Assembly (NCBI RefSeq): GCF_000154225.1
Contig: NZ_DS264586.1
Location: 1,208,527 to 1,272,526 of the forward strand
DNA length: 64,000 nt
Origin: Schaalia dentiphila ATCC 17982
GTDB lineage: Bacteria > Actinomycetota > Actinomycetes > Actinomycetales > Actinomycetaceae
Reading direction: 5' to 3'
Made by a program: the position numbers and the translations under genes. Positions 26,899 to 36,800 of this stretch are shown here, piece after piece. The notes beneath the pieces were generated by a model that was given only the letters and a program-made list of their open reading frames with translations, did no database searches and was not told where the DNA came from. Numbering within the stretch: the first letter of the stretch is position 1; every line of letters starts with the position of its first letter.

Positions 26899-27632
26899 GC
26901 GACCTTTCCATCCCCGAGGACAACACGCCCGCCGAGGTCACCCAGGCCTCGTCGCAGCGCGGTTTCGCCCTCCCCGAGCCCATCGCCCACCGCGAGGGCC
27001 TCTTCGGCGCGGGCACCGACTCCTCCACCTCCGGCTTCTCCGGACTGGTCTCCGACTCCTTCCTGCCCGGCGAGGCCTCCCGCCCCTACGGCGGATGGTT
27101 CGACCAGGTCGTTGACGTCCTCGAAGAGCTCATCGTCGCCGATGGCCTTGAGGTCGCCGACGTCATCGAGAAGGTGACCGTCGACCGCGGACAGCTCGGC
27201 ATCTTCATCGCCCGCGAGTACATCGCGCGCGTCGCCAAGTACCTGCGCGACGACGCGGACCTGCGCTTCGAAATGTGCCTGGGGACCAACGGCGCGCACT
27301 ACCCCCTCGACAAGGGGCGCGAGCTGCACGCCATCTACCCCCTGTACTCGATCACGCACAACCGCATGATCCGCCTCGAGGTCACGTGCCCCGACGAGGA
27401 CCCCCGCATCCCCTCCATCGTCTCCGTCTACCCCGGAAACGACTGGCAGGAGCGCGAGACCTGGGATCTCATCGGCATCGTCTTCACCGGGCACCCCTCG
27501 CTCACGCGCACCGCGATGCCCGACGACTGGGTCGGACACCCCCAGCGCAAGGACTACCCGCTGGGCGGCATCCCCGTCGAATTCAAGGGAGCCGTCACTG
27601 CCTCCGCCGACGTTCGTAGGAGTGTGAACTGA
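26895..27632 (+). CDS. nuoC: NADH-quinone oxidoreductase subunit C
   Basis: 245 residues, peripheral-arm subunit. The core has [28 protein letters not shown] and the closing [18 protein letters not shown] and RKDYPLGG signature. The first 60 residues are an actinobacterial-type extension. Overlaps both neighbours. Confidence 0.95.
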   Translation: MSDLSIPEDNTPAEVTQASSQRGFALPEPIAHREGLFGAGTDSSTSGFSGLVSDSFLPGEASRPYGGWFDQVVDVLEELIVADGLEVADVIEKVTVDRGQLGIFIAREYIARVAKYLRDDADLRFEMCLGTNGAHYPLDKGRELHAIYPLYSITHNRMIRLEVTCPDEDPRIPSIVSVYPGNDWQERETWDLIGIVFTGHPSLTRTAMPDDWVGHPQRKDYPLGGIPVEFKGAVTASADVRRSVN

Positions 27633-28978
27633 TGACCACCGCCTTCCACGCGCCCGCCGGCGCGACCGACCTGCCCATCGAGGACATCCCCGAGGTCCTC
27701 GCCCAGGGCGGCGACTGGGACGACGTCCTGCACGAGATCGAGGCCATCACCTCCGAGCGCATCGTCGTCAACCTGGGTCCGGTTCACCCCGCGACCCACG
27801 GCGTTCTGCGTCTGATCCTCGAGCTCGACGGCGAGAAGGTCCGCGAGACCCGCGTCGACACCGGCTACCTGCACACCGGCATCGAGAAGAACATGGAGTA
27901 CCGCACGTGGGCCCAGGGCGTCGCATACTGCACGCGCATGGACTACGTCGCTCCCTTCTTCCAGGAGGCCGCGTACTGCCTCGGCGTCGAGAAGCTCCTC
28001 GGCATCGAAGAGGACATTCCCGAGCGCGCCTCCCTGATCCGCATCCTCATGATGGAGCTGTGCCGCATCGCCTCGCACCTGGTCGCCATCGGTTCGACCG
28101 GTAACGAAATGGGCGCCACGACGATCATGACGATCGGCTTCCGCGCCCGCGAGGAAATCCTGCGCATCTTCGAGCGCATCACCGGCCTGCGCATGAACCA
28201 CGAGTACATCCGCCCCGGCGGCGTCGTGCAGGACATCGGCGAGGGCACCTCGGACTACATCCGCGACCGCCTGCGCCGCGCCCGCAAGGACATCGGCGAG
28301 CTCCAGGACATCCTCGTGGAGAACCCGATCTTCAAGAAGCGTCTGTGCGACGTGGCCGTCATGCCGCTGAGCGGTCTCATGGCCCTCGGCACCACCGGCC
28401 CCGGCGTGCGCGCCGCCGGCCTGCCCCTGGACCTGCGCAAGAGCCAGCCCTACTGCGGCTACGAAAACTTCGAGTTCGACGTTCCCACCCGCGACAAGTC
28501 GGACGTCTACAACCGCACGATGATTCGCTTCGACGAGTGCTACGAGTCGATGCGCATCATCTGGCAGGTTCTCGCCAAGCTGGACCAGTGCGAGGGCGCG
28601 CCCACCATGGTCGCCGACCCCGAAATCGCCTGGCCCGCGCGCCTGGCGGTCGGCACCGACGGCCAGGGCAACTCGGCCGAGCACGTCCGCGAAATCATGG
28701 GGGAGTCCATGGAGTCCCTCATCCACCACTTCAAGCTCGTCACGGAGGGCTTCCACGTGCCCGCCGGCCAGGTCTACCAGACCGTCGAGCACGCGAAGGG
28801 CATCCTGGGCGTTCACCTCGTCTCCGACGGTGGCACGCGCCCGTTCCGTGCGCACTTCCGCGACCCCTCCTACGCCAACCTGCAAGCGCTGGCCATGATG
28901 ACCGAGGGCGGCCAGCTGGCTGACGTGGTCGTCGCACTGGCAGCTATCGACCCCGTTCTCGGAGGCGTTGACCGATGA
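27632..28978 (+). CDS. nuoD: NADH-quinone oxidoreductase subunit D
   Basis: 448 residues, quinone-site subunit related to the hydrogenase large subunit. [28 protein letters not shown] and the C-terminal DPVLGGVDR are diagnostic. The ATG overlaps the nuoC stop by one base, and its own stop overlaps nuoE. Confidence 0.96.
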   Translation: MTTAFHAPAGATDLPIEDIPEVLAQGGDWDDVLHEIEAITSERIVVNLGPVHPATHGVLRLILELDGEKVRETRVDTGYLHTGIEKNMEYRTWAQGVAYCTRMDYVAPFFQEAAYCLGVEKLLGIEEDIPERASLIRILMMELCRIASHLVAIGSTGNEMGATTIMTIGFRAREEILRIFERITGLRMNHEYIRPGGVVQDIGEGTSDYIRDRLRRARKDIGELQDILVENPIFKKRLCDVAVMPLSGLMALGTTGPGVRAAGLPLDLRKSQPYCGYENFEFDVPTRDKSDVYNRTMIRFDECYESMRIIWQVLAKLDQCEGAPTMVADPEIAWPARLAVGTDGQGNSAEHVREIMGESMESLIHHFKLVTEGFHVPAGQVYQTVEHAKGILGVHLVSDGGTRPFRAHFRDPSYANLQALAMMTEGGQLADVVVALAAIDPVLGGVDR

Positions 28979-29685
28979 GCTACACACCCGACACCCTGGC
29001 ACGCCTGCAGGCGGATGCCACGCAGATTATCGCCCGCTACCCGGACGGTCACTCGCGCTCCGCGCTGCTGCCGATGCTGCACCTGATCCAGTCCGTCGAC
29101 GGCTACGTCAGCCCGGACGGCATCGACTTCATCTCGGCCACGCTGGACCTGCCCCGCGCAGAGATCAGCGCCGTCGCGACCTTCTACACGCAGTACAAGC
29201 GTCACCCCACCGGTGAGTACCTGGTGGGCGTGTGCACGAACGCGCTGTGCGCCGTCATGGGCGGCGACGAGATCTGGGAAAAGGTCTCCGAGAAGGTCGG
29301 CGTCGGAAGCGACGAGACCAGCGAAGACGGCAAGATCACGCTCGAGCGCATCGAGTGCAACGCGGCGTGCGATTACGCGCCCGTCGTCATGGTCAACTGG
29401 GAATTCTTCGACAACCAGAGCCCCGAGTCGGCGCTGGCGATGATCGATGACATCCAGGCCGGCCGCGACATCCACCCGACGCGCGGCCCCATCGTGGCCC
29501 CCACGTTCAAGGAGAACGAGCGCGTCCTGGCCGGCTTCCTGGACGGCCACGAGAATGAAGGCCCCTCCGCGGGTCGCGCCACCCTGCTGGGCCGCGAGAT
29601 CGCCGCAGCGAACGGCTGGACCGAGCCGGTTGCCGTCGAGGTCGCCGACGAGGCCACTGACACGAAGGGAGAAGAGGCGAAGTGA
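28975..29685 (+). CDS. nuoE: NADH-quinone oxidoreductase subunit E
   Basis: 236 residues with a thioredoxin-like fold holding a 2Fe-2S cluster: CTNALC and [10 protein letters not shown] supply the cysteines. The C-terminal roughly 70 residues are longer than in E. coli, as in other actinobacteria. ATGA overlap with nuoD and GTGA overlap with nuoF. Confidence 0.95.
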   Translation: MSYTPDTLARLQADATQIIARYPDGHSRSALLPMLHLIQSVDGYVSPDGIDFISATLDLPRAEISAVATFYTQYKRHPTGEYLVGVCTNALCAVMGGDEIWEKVSEKVGVGSDETSEDGKITLERIECNAACDYAPVVMVNWEFFDNQSPESALAMIDDIQAGRDIHPTRGPIVAPTFKENERVLAGFLDGHENEGPSAGRATLLGREIAAANGWTEPVAVEVADEATDTKGEEAK

Positions 29686-30986
29686 GCACCGCATACGTTG
29701 CGCCCGGACCGCTGACCCCGATCCTCACCAACGGGTGGGGAGAGGAGCGTTCCTGGACGCTGGACTCCTACCGGAGCCGCGGAGGCTACCAGGGCCTCGA
29801 AAAGGCCCGCACCATGGAGCCCGCCGACATCGTGCAGGCTGTCAAGGACTCCGGTCTGCGAGGCCGTGGTGGCGCAGGCTTCCCGTCCGGCCTCAAGTGG
29901 TCCTTCCTGCCCCCGGCCGACGGTGGCCCCCGCTACCTCGTGGTGAACGCCGACGAGTCCGAGCCGGGCACCTGCAAGGACATTCCGCTCATCATGGGCA
30001 ACCCGCACGTCCTCATTGAGGGCATTGCGATCACGTCGCGCGCCATCGGCTGCGACCACGCGTTCGTCTACCTGCGCGGCGAGGTCACCCACGTGTACCG
30101 CCGCCTGCTGGAGGCCGTGCGCGAGGCGACCGAGGCCGGCGTGCTCGGCGACCTGCGCATCACCGCTCACGCGGGCGCCGGCGCCTACATCTGCGGTGAG
30201 GAGACGGCTCTGCTGGACTCCCTCGAGGGACGCCGAGGCCACCCGCGCCTCAAGCCCCCGTTCCCCGCGGTCGCCGGACTGTACGCCCGTCCCACGGTCG
30301 TCAACAACGTCGAGACCATCGCTCAGGTGGCGGGTATCTTCCGCAACTCGCCCGAGTGGTTCGCCTCGATGGGCACCGAAAAATCCAAGGGCCACGGCAT
30401 CTTCTCCGTGTCGGGTCACGTGAACAACCCCGGCCAGTTCGAGGCTCCCTTCGGTATCACGATGCGCGAGCTCATCGAGATGGCGGGCGGCATCCGCGAC
30501 GGCCACAAGCTGAAGTTCTGGACCCCCGGCGGCTCCTCCACCCCGATCTTCACCGAAGACGAGCTGGACACGCCCCTCGACTACGAGTCCGTGGGTGCGG
30601 CCGGTTCGATGCTGGGTACGCGTGCCCTTCAGGTGTTCGACGAGACCGTCTCGGTGGTCCGCGTCATCACCCGCTGGTCCGAGTTCTACCAGCACGAGTC
30701 CTGCGGTAAGTGCACGCCCTGTCGCGAAGGCACCTACTGGATGAAGCAAATCATGCTGCGTCTCGAGCGAGGCGAGGGCCGCCCCGGCGACGTCGACCTG
30801 CTCGACGAGATCGCACACAACATCGCGGGCCGTAGCTTCTGCCCGCTCGGCGACGCCGCAGCAACCCCGATCATGTCGGGCATCAAGCGCTTCCGCGACG
30901 AGTTCGAGGCCGGCCTCACCACGCCCGCCCGCGAGCTTTTCCCCTACGAGGCGTCCGCTAACTACGCGCGAGGAGGTGGCCGATGA
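29682..30986 (+). CDS. nuoF: NADH-quinone oxidoreductase subunit F
   Basis: 434 residues. Binds NADH and FMN and cluster N3. GLRGRGGAGFPSGLKW is the nucleotide loop, VVNADESEPGTCKD the FMN site, and SCGKCTPCREGT the 4Fe-4S ligands. GTG start overlapping nuoE. Confidence 0.96.
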   Translation: MSTAYVAPGPLTPILTNGWGEERSWTLDSYRSRGGYQGLEKARTMEPADIVQAVKDSGLRGRGGAGFPSGLKWSFLPPADGGPRYLVVNADESEPGTCKDIPLIMGNPHVLIEGIAITSRAIGCDHAFVYLRGEVTHVYRRLLEAVREATEAGVLGDLRITAHAGAGAYICGEETALLDSLEGRRGHPRLKPPFPAVAGLYARPTVVNNVETIAQVAGIFRNSPEWFASMGTEKSKGHGIFSVSGHVNNPGQFEAPFGITMRELIEMAGGIRDGHKLKFWTPGGSSTPIFTEDELDTPLDYESVGAAGSMLGTRALQVFDETVSVVRVITRWSEFYQHESCGKCTPCREGTYWMKQIMLRLERGEGRPGDVDLLDEIAHNIAGRSFCPLGDAAATPIMSGIKRFRDEFEAGLTTPARELFPYEASANYARGGGR

Positions 30987-33544
30987 GCGACGCACCCAAC
31001 ATGATCGACGTCACCATCGACGACGTTCAGGTTTCTGTCCCCCAGGGCACGCTCGTGATCCGCGCGGCCGAGCAGGCCGGCATCCGGATCCCGCGTTTCT
31101 GTGACCACCCGCTGCTGGCCCCGGTGGCCGCATGCCGCCAGTGCCTCGTGGAGGTCGGCATGCCCGACCGCAACACGGGCGAGCTGCGCTTCATGCCCAA
31201 GCCCCAGCCCTCGTGTGCGCAGACCGTCACCCCGGGCATGGTCGTCAAGACCCAGCACACCTCCGAGGTGATCGACCGCGCTCAGCGCGGCGTCATGGAG
31301 TTCCTGCTCATCAACCACCCGCTGGACTGCCCGGTCTGTGACAAGGGCGGCGAGTGCCCCCTGCAGAACCAGGCACTGACGGAGGGTCGCGGCAAGTCCC
31401 GCTTCACCGACGCCAAGCGCACGTTCAAGAAGCCGCTGCGCCTGACCTCTCAGATCCTGCTGGATCGCGAGCGCTGCATCCTGTGCCAGCGCTGCGTGCG
31501 CTTCGGCAAGGAGATCTCGGGCGATGTGTTCATGGACCTGCAGGGTCGTGGCGGCGGCACCGCCCCCACGGAGCACCACTACTTCATGGGCGAGCAGGTC
31601 GGCGGCTTCGACTCGACCACGCTCGACTTCTTTGATCCGAAGGCCAAGGAGGCCTCGACCTCGTCCCTGTCGTCCCCGTACGGCACGGATGCGATTGTCG
31701 GTTCCATCAACGAGGGTGAGCTTTCCGTCGCCGAGCGCGACGTGTCGGGCCGAGCCTTCGCGTCCTACTTCTCGGGCAACATCATCCAGATCTGCCCGGT
31801 CGGTGCCCTGACCGCAGCGTCCTACCGCTTCCGTGCGCGTCCCTTCGACCTCGTGTCGACGGCGTCCGTGACCGAGCACGACGCGTCGGGCAGCGCGATC
31901 CGCCAGGACGTGCGCCGCGGTGAGGTCGTGCGTCGCATGAGCGGCAACGACCCCGAGGTCAACGAAGAGTGGATCACCGACAAGGACCGCTTCGCCTTCG
32001 AATGGGACAAGGTCGATCGCCTGACCACCCCGCTCGTGCGCGAGGACGGCAAGCTGGTTCCCACCTCCTGGTCCGACGCGCTTGACCGCGTCCGTGTGGG
32101 CCTCGAGCAGGCGGGTTCGTCCGTGGGCTTCCTGCCCGGCGGCCACCTCACCTTCGAGGATGCCTGGGCTTGGTCGAAGTTCGCGCGCACCGTCGTGGGC
32201 TCCGACTCGATCGACTTCCGTTCGCGTCGCTCCAGCGAAGAAGAGCGTTCCTTCCTGGCCTCCTACGTGGCGGGCTCCGGCCTCGAGACCACGTACGCGG
32301 ACCTGGAGAGCGCCGGCCAGGTGCTGCTGGTCGCCCTCGAGCCCGAGGACGAGTGTGGCGCCATGTTCCTGCGCCTGCGTAAGGCCACGCGTAAGTCGGG
32401 CCTGAAGGTCGCGACCGTCGCCCCCTTCACCTCCGCGGGTTCGCGCAAGATGAAGGCTCGCCTCCTGCACGCCGCCCCCGGCTCCGAGCCGGGCGTCGTG
32501 GACGCGATCGCGGCAGGCGGTGCCTACGCCGACGTGGCTGAGGCGCTGTCGGGCGGCATCATCCTCGTGGGCGAGCGCGCCGCGCAGACCCCCGGCCTGC
32601 TCTCCTCCGTCGTCGCTCTTGCCGAGCGCACGGGCGCCCGCCTCGCGTGGGTCCCGCGCCGCGCGGGTGACCGCGCCGCCATCGAGGCGGGCCTCCTTCC
32701 GGGTCTGCTTCCCTTCGGCCGTGGCCTTGACGAGGCCGGCGCACAGTCCCTGGGTTGGGGCGAGCTTCCCGGCCGTGGCCTCGACGCCGAGCAGATGATC
32801 GAGGCCGCTGCCTCCGGTGAGCTCCAGGCTCTGGTCGTCGGCGGCGTTGACGTCCGCGACTTCGACGAACCCGCCGCCGTGCGCGAAGCCCTCGAAGAGG
32901 TTCCCTTCCTCGTGTCGCTTGAGGTTCGCGCCTCGGAGATCACCGACCGCGCGGACGTCGTCCTGCCGGTCGCTCCCGCGGTCGAGAAGAACGGCACCTA
33001 CATTAACTGGGAGGGCCGCCTGCGCCCCTTCGGCCAGGCCCGCTCGGCGACGTCCCTCACGGACCGCGACGTGCTCGTGCGCCTCACCGAGGAGTTCGAC
33101 CTCGACCTGGGCATCACCGCCCTGGCCGACCTCTACGAGGAAGTCAACCCCCTCATGGAGTGGGACGGCGCCCCGCAGGAGTTCACGCCGGTGTCGGCGC
33201 AGGCTCCCGCTGCAGCCGGTAAGGGTCAGGTTGTTCTGGCCTCCCACAAGCCCATGATCGACGCGGGTCGTCTCCAGGATGGCGCCCCGTGGCTGGCCGG
33301 TTCGGCCCGCCGCCCCGTCCTTCTGGCCTCGGCCGCGACGCTGGCCGCCGCTGGCATTGCCCCCGGCGCCGACGCGACGCTCGAAACCGAGCGCGGAACG
33401 ATCACCCTCCCGGCCGCCATCGCGGACCTGCCCGACTCCGTCGCGTGGGTGCCCGAGTGTTCGACCGGCTCCGTTATTCACGAAAACCTCGGCGGTGCCG
33501 GCACCGTCGCAACCCTGCGCGCCACGCAGGAGGTGGCACGATGA
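30983..33544 (+). CDS. nuoG: NADH-quinone oxidoreductase subunit G
   Basis: 853 residues, the large iron-sulfur subunit. An N-terminal 2Fe-2S ferredoxin domain (RFCDHPLLAPVAACRQC) and a His/Cys cluster (HPLDCPVCDKGGECPLQ) come first. ERCILCQRCVRFGKEI and a molybdopterin oxidoreductase-like remainder follow. ATGA overlaps at both ends. Confidence 0.95.
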   Translation: MSDAPNMIDVTIDDVQVSVPQGTLVIRAAEQAGIRIPRFCDHPLLAPVAACRQCLVEVGMPDRNTGELRFMPKPQPSCAQTVTPGMVVKTQHTSEVIDRAQRGVMEFLLINHPLDCPVCDKGGECPLQNQALTEGRGKSRFTDAKRTFKKPLRLTSQILLDRERCILCQRCVRFGKEISGDVFMDLQGRGGGTAPTEHHYFMGEQVGGFDSTTLDFFDPKAKEASTSSLSSPYGTDAIVGSINEGELSVAERDVSGRAFASYFSGNIIQICPVGALTAASYRFRARPFDLVSTASVTEHDASGSAIRQDVRRGEVVRRMSGNDPEVNEEWITDKDRFAFEWDKVDRLTTPLVREDGKLVPTSWSDALDRVRVGLEQAGSSVGFLPGGHLTFEDAWAWSKFARTVVGSDSIDFRSRRSSEEERSFLASYVAGSGLETTYADLESAGQVLLVALEPEDECGAMFLRLRKATRKSGLKVATVAPFTSAGSRKMKARLLHAAPGSEPGVVDAIAAGGAYADVAEALSGGIILVGERAAQTPGLLSSVVALAERTGARLAWVPRRAGDRAAIEAGLLPGLLPFGRGLDEAGAQSLGWGELPGRGLDAEQMIEAAASGELQALVVGGVDVRDFDEPAAVREALEEVPFLVSLEVRASEITDRADVVLPVAPAVEKNGTYINWEGRLRPFGQARSATSLTDRDVLVRLTEEFDLDLGITALADLYEEVNPLMEWDGAPQEFTPVSAQAPAAAGKGQVVLASHKPMIDAGRLQDGAPWLAGSARRPVLLASAATLAAAGIAPGADATLETERGTITLPAAIADLPDSVAWVPECSTGSVIHENLGGAGTVATLRATQEVAR

Positions 33545-34869
33545 CACTCGTACCCTTCGCAGTCCCGGAGTACACCGCCGCGGACTTTAGCCAGGAAACC
33601 TGGTGGCTCAGCCTCATCAAGGCTGTGTTCACCATCGTGTTCCTGATCGCCAACGTGCTGCTCGCCCTGTGGGTCGAGCGCCGAGGCCTGGGCCGCATGC
33701 AGACGCGTCCCGGCCCGAACGTCGCGGGCCCCCTCGGCCTGTTCCAGGCGTTCGCCGACGCAGGCAAGCTCCTTTTCAAGGAGGACATGTGGACCCGTCG
33801 GGCTGAGAGGTTCCTATACTTCCTGGCCCCCGCGATCGCGGCGTTCGCTGCGTTCAGCGTCTACGCGGTTATCCCGATGGGCCCGAACGTGAAGATCTTC
33901 GGCCACTCCACGCCGCTGCAGCTGGCCGACATGCCCGTCGCCTCCCTGTACATCCTGGCGATCGCATCGCTGGGCCTGTACGGCATCGTCCTGGGTGGCT
34001 GGTCGACTCGCTCGACCCTGCCGCTGTACGGCGCCGTGCGTTCCTCCGCGCAGGTCATCTCCTACGAACTGGCCATGGGCCTGTCCCTCGTGAGTGTGTT
34101 CCTCATGTCGGGCTCCATGTCCACCTCGCAGATCGTCGCAGCCCAGGGGCAGTTCTGGTGGGCATTCACCCTGTTCCCTGCGTTCGTCATCTACTGCATC
34201 AGCGCCGTCGGTGAAGTCAACCGTCTTCCCTTCGACCTTCCCGAGGCCGAAGGCGAGATCGTCGCCGGTCACATGACCGAGTACTCGTCGATGAAGTTCG
34301 GCTGGTACTACCTGTCCGAGTACGTCAATATGCTCAACGTCTCGGCCGTGGCCACCACGATGTTCTTCGGCGGATGGCACGCCCCGTGGCCGCTGTCCCA
34401 CGTTGAGTTCCTCAACTCCGGCTGGTGGGGCATGCTCTGGTTCTTCCTCAAGATCTGGTTCTTCATGGTCCTGATGATCTGGACGCGCGCCACGCTGTTG
34501 CGCTTCCGCTACGACCAGTTCATGAATCTCGGCTGGAAGCGCCTTATGCCCATCGCCCTGGGTTGGCTCGTGCTCGTCGCCCTGGTGCGTGGCATCACCC
34601 AGTTCGTGCAGCTGCCCAACCACGTCCTCTTCGGTGCCGTCGGCGTCCTCTTCCTGATTGCCCTCGCGATCATCTGGCTCACCGACAAGTCCGAGCCCGA
34701 GGAGATCCCCGCCTCCGAGCGCGAATACACCGGCTTCGAGGACGGATTCCCCGTTCCGCCGCTGCCCGGACAGACCCCCGTTGCCTCGCCGCGAGGCCTC
34801 GCCACCATTGAGGGCGAGCTGGCCCCGGCCGCGGCAATCGACAGCCCGAAGGAGTCCACCGATGAGTGA
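33541..34869 (+). CDS. nuoH: NADH-quinone oxidoreductase subunit H
   Basis: 442-residue membrane subunit connecting both arms at the quinone channel. [19 protein letters not shown] and [20 protein letters not shown] are family hallmarks. The start at 33541 overlaps the nuoG stop as ATGA; a long upstream open frame is rejected. A hydrophilic C-terminal tail of about 70 residues is an extension beyond the E. coli protein. Its stop overlaps nuoI by eight bases. Confidence 0.95.
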   Translation: MTLVPFAVPEYTAADFSQETWWLSLIKAVFTIVFLIANVLLALWVERRGLGRMQTRPGPNVAGPLGLFQAFADAGKLLFKEDMWTRRAERFLYFLAPAIAAFAAFSVYAVIPMGPNVKIFGHSTPLQLADMPVASLYILAIASLGLYGIVLGGWSTRSTLPLYGAVRSSAQVISYELAMGLSLVSVFLMSGSMSTSQIVAAQGQFWWAFTLFPAFVIYCISAVGEVNRLPFDLPEAEGEIVAGHMTEYSSMKFGWYYLSEYVNMLNVSAVATTMFFGGWHAPWPLSHVEFLNSGWWGMLWFFLKIWFFMVLMIWTRATLLRFRYDQFMNLGWKRLMPIALGWLVLVALVRGITQFVQLPNHVLFGAVGVLFLIALAIIWLTDKSEPEEIPASEREYTGFEDGFPVPPLPGQTPVASPRGLATIEGELAPAAAIDSPKESTDE

Positions 34870-35512
34870 GAAGACCACCGACGAGGAAATGCTCTTCGAG
34901 CATGACCCCAAGGGTGCGTTCGCCCAGTTCGTCGCGCCCATGGCCGGCTATGGAGTCACCATGGCTTCCTTCTTCCGGCCCACCGTGACCGAGCAGTACC
35001 CGCGCGAACCCGCGCGCGTCATGCCCCGCTTCCACGGTCGTCACCAGCTCAACCGCTACGACGACGGCCTGGAAAAGTGCGTCGGCTGCGAGCTGTGCGC
35101 CTGGGCGTGCCCCGCTGACGCGATCTTCGTCGAGGCCGCCTCGAACACGCCCGAGGAGCAGTATTCTGCGGGCGAGCGTTACGGCCGCGTCTACCAGATC
35201 AACTACCTGCGCTGCATCTTCTGCGGCATGTGCATTGAGGCGTGCCCCACGCGCGCCCTGACGATGACGAATGACTTCGAAATCGCCAAGTACACCCGCG
35301 AGGACGACATCTACTAGAAGGAAGACCTCCTGGTCCCGCTCTCCGATGGCATGCTCGCAGCGCCCCACCCCATGGTCGAGGGTAAGAACGACATCGACTA
35401 CTACCGCGGGGAAGTCACCGGCCCCACCGCCGCCCAGGTTGACTGGGTCGCGAGCCGCCGCCCCGACGACCCCTCCCTCAAGACGGTACGAGTCGCCGAG
35501 GAGGCACACTGA
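34862..35512 (+). CDS. nuoI: NADH-quinone oxidoreductase subunit I, interrupted by an in-frame TAG
   Basis: Ferredoxin-like subunit with clusters N6a and N6b: [13 protein letters not shown] and [13 protein letters not shown]. Translation from ATG 34862 meets TAG at 35315-35317, giving 151 residues. Beyond it the same frame stays open for 64 codons (KEDLLVPL onward, ending TVRVAEEAH) to TGA at 35510-35512, which overlaps the nuoJ start as ATGA. Related actinobacterial NuoI proteins continue past this point, and the tail keeps G/C-ending codons. The full gene is therefore 216 codons with a nonsense codon. A GAG-to-TAG change would explain it. The cluster ligands lie before the stop, so a truncated subunit might still work. 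Confidence 0.9.
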
Positions 35513-36489
35513 TGAACCTGTCCAACGGTTGGCCCATGATGGGGTCAACGGGGGAGATCATCCTCTTCGCATGCACGGCCATCCTCATGGTCGCCTGCGC
35601 TCTGGGTGTCCTCTTCTTCAAGAAGGCCGCGCACTCGGTCATCTGCATGGTCGGCGTCATGCTCGGCCTGGCAGTCCTGTACATCGCGAATAGCGCCCCC
35701 TTCCTGGGCGTCGCGCAGATCGTCGTGTACACCGGCGCGATCATGATGCTGTTCCTCTTCGTCATCATGCTGATCGGCATCGGCACCTCCGACGACTACG
35801 CCCGCCAGAGCCGCGGTGCGATCGTTGCGGCGGTGCTCGGTGGTCTTGGCCTGATCGTCATCGTCACGACCGCGATCCTCAAGGCCGTGCCCGCCCCGCA
35901 CAAGCCCGTTGAGGTTGACCCCTACTCCAACCAGCCGATCACCGACCTGGCGATCACGCTGTTCCAGGAGCACTGGCTGAGCATGGAGCTCGCCGGCGGC
36001 CTGCTGATCACGGCCGCCGTCGGCGCGATGCTGCTGACCCACTCTGATCGCCTCACCCCGAAGGCCGACCAGTTCGAGACAGCCCGCAACAAGATGCGCG
36101 CGTTCGCCGAGAAGGGCGCTCGCATCGGCCAGCTGCCCGCCCCCGGTGTCTACGCCCAGTCGAACGCGGCCGACGTGCCCGCCGTCTCCGGCGAGACCCT
36201 CGGCCCGGTCGAGGAGTCGGTGCCCCGAGTCCTGCGCGTGCGCGGCCTCACCCGCACGATCGGCGAGGTCACCCCGGAGGTCTCCGAGCAGCTCGCCCTC
36301 GCGCGCACCGATACCGCGGCGACCGACGCGATCGACGAGTCGCCCTACACCATCGGGCGCACGCCCGACGTCCCCCGCTCCGGCGCCTTCGGCATGCCCG
36401 GCGCGGACGCGCCCACCGGTCTGGCCCAGCCCCGGGCCCGCAAGGCGCGCACCACCACCCCCATTGAGAAGAAGGAGGAGAGCAAGTGA
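35512..36489 (+). CDS. nuoJ: NADH-quinone oxidoreductase subunit J
   Basis: 325-residue membrane subunit with five transmembrane helices in the first half. The conserved [19 protein letters not shown] helix is present. A hydrophilic C-terminal extension of about 140 residues makes it longer than the roughly 180-residue E. coli subunit. Its start depends on the nuoI end (ATGA), so the nuoI amber codon may lower its translation. Confidence 0.94.
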   Translation: MNLSNGWPMMGSTGEIILFACTAILMVACALGVLFFKKAAHSVICMVGVMLGLAVLYIANSAPFLGVAQIVVYTGAIMMLFLFVIMLIGIGTSDDYARQSRGAIVAAVLGGLGLIVIVTTAILKAVPAPHKPVEVDPYSNQPITDLAITLFQEHWLSMELAGGLLITAAVGAMLLTHSDRLTPKADQFETARNKMRAFAEKGARIGQLPAPGVYAQSNAADVPAVSGETLGPVEESVPRVLRVRGLTRTIGEVTPEVSEQLALARTDTAATDAIDESPYTIGRTPDVPRSGAFGMPGADAPTGLAQPRARKARTTTPIEKKEESK

Positions 36490-36785
36490 GCCTCGCCTGG
36501 TACCTCATCCTTGCGGGTGTGCTGTTCGCCATCGGTGCGACCACGGTCCTCGTGCGCCGCAGCGCGGTCATCGCGCTCATGGGCGTCGAAATGATGCTCA
36601 ACGCCGCGAACCTCGTCCTCGTGACGTTTGCGCGCATTAACTCCAACGTTGACGGCGAGATCATGGCGTTCTTTGTCATGGTCGTCGCGGCCGCCGAAGT
36701 TGTCGTTGGCCTGTCGATCATCGTGTCCATCTATCGTTCGCGCTCGACCACGAGCATGGACGATCTCAATCTGCTGAAGAACTGA
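36486..36785 (+). CDS. nuoK: NADH-quinone oxidoreductase subunit K
   Basis: 99 residues, three transmembrane helices, with the conserved [16 protein letters not shown] glutamate helix and a second glutamate in [14 protein letters not shown] start overlapping the nuoJ stop. Confidence 0.95.
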   Translation: MSLAWYLILAGVLFAIGATTVLVRRSAVIALMGVEMMLNAANLVLVTFARINSNVDGEIMAFFVMVVAAAEVVVGLSIIVSIYRSRSTTSMDDLNLLKN

Positions 36786-36800
36786 GGGAGGACGTAACTC

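Noticed and set aside
35317-35512. Stretch after the nuoI TAG treated as plain intergenic DNA
   Set aside because: It keeps the nuoI frame, coding-type third positions and an ATGA junction to nuoJ, so it is the 3' part of nuoI.
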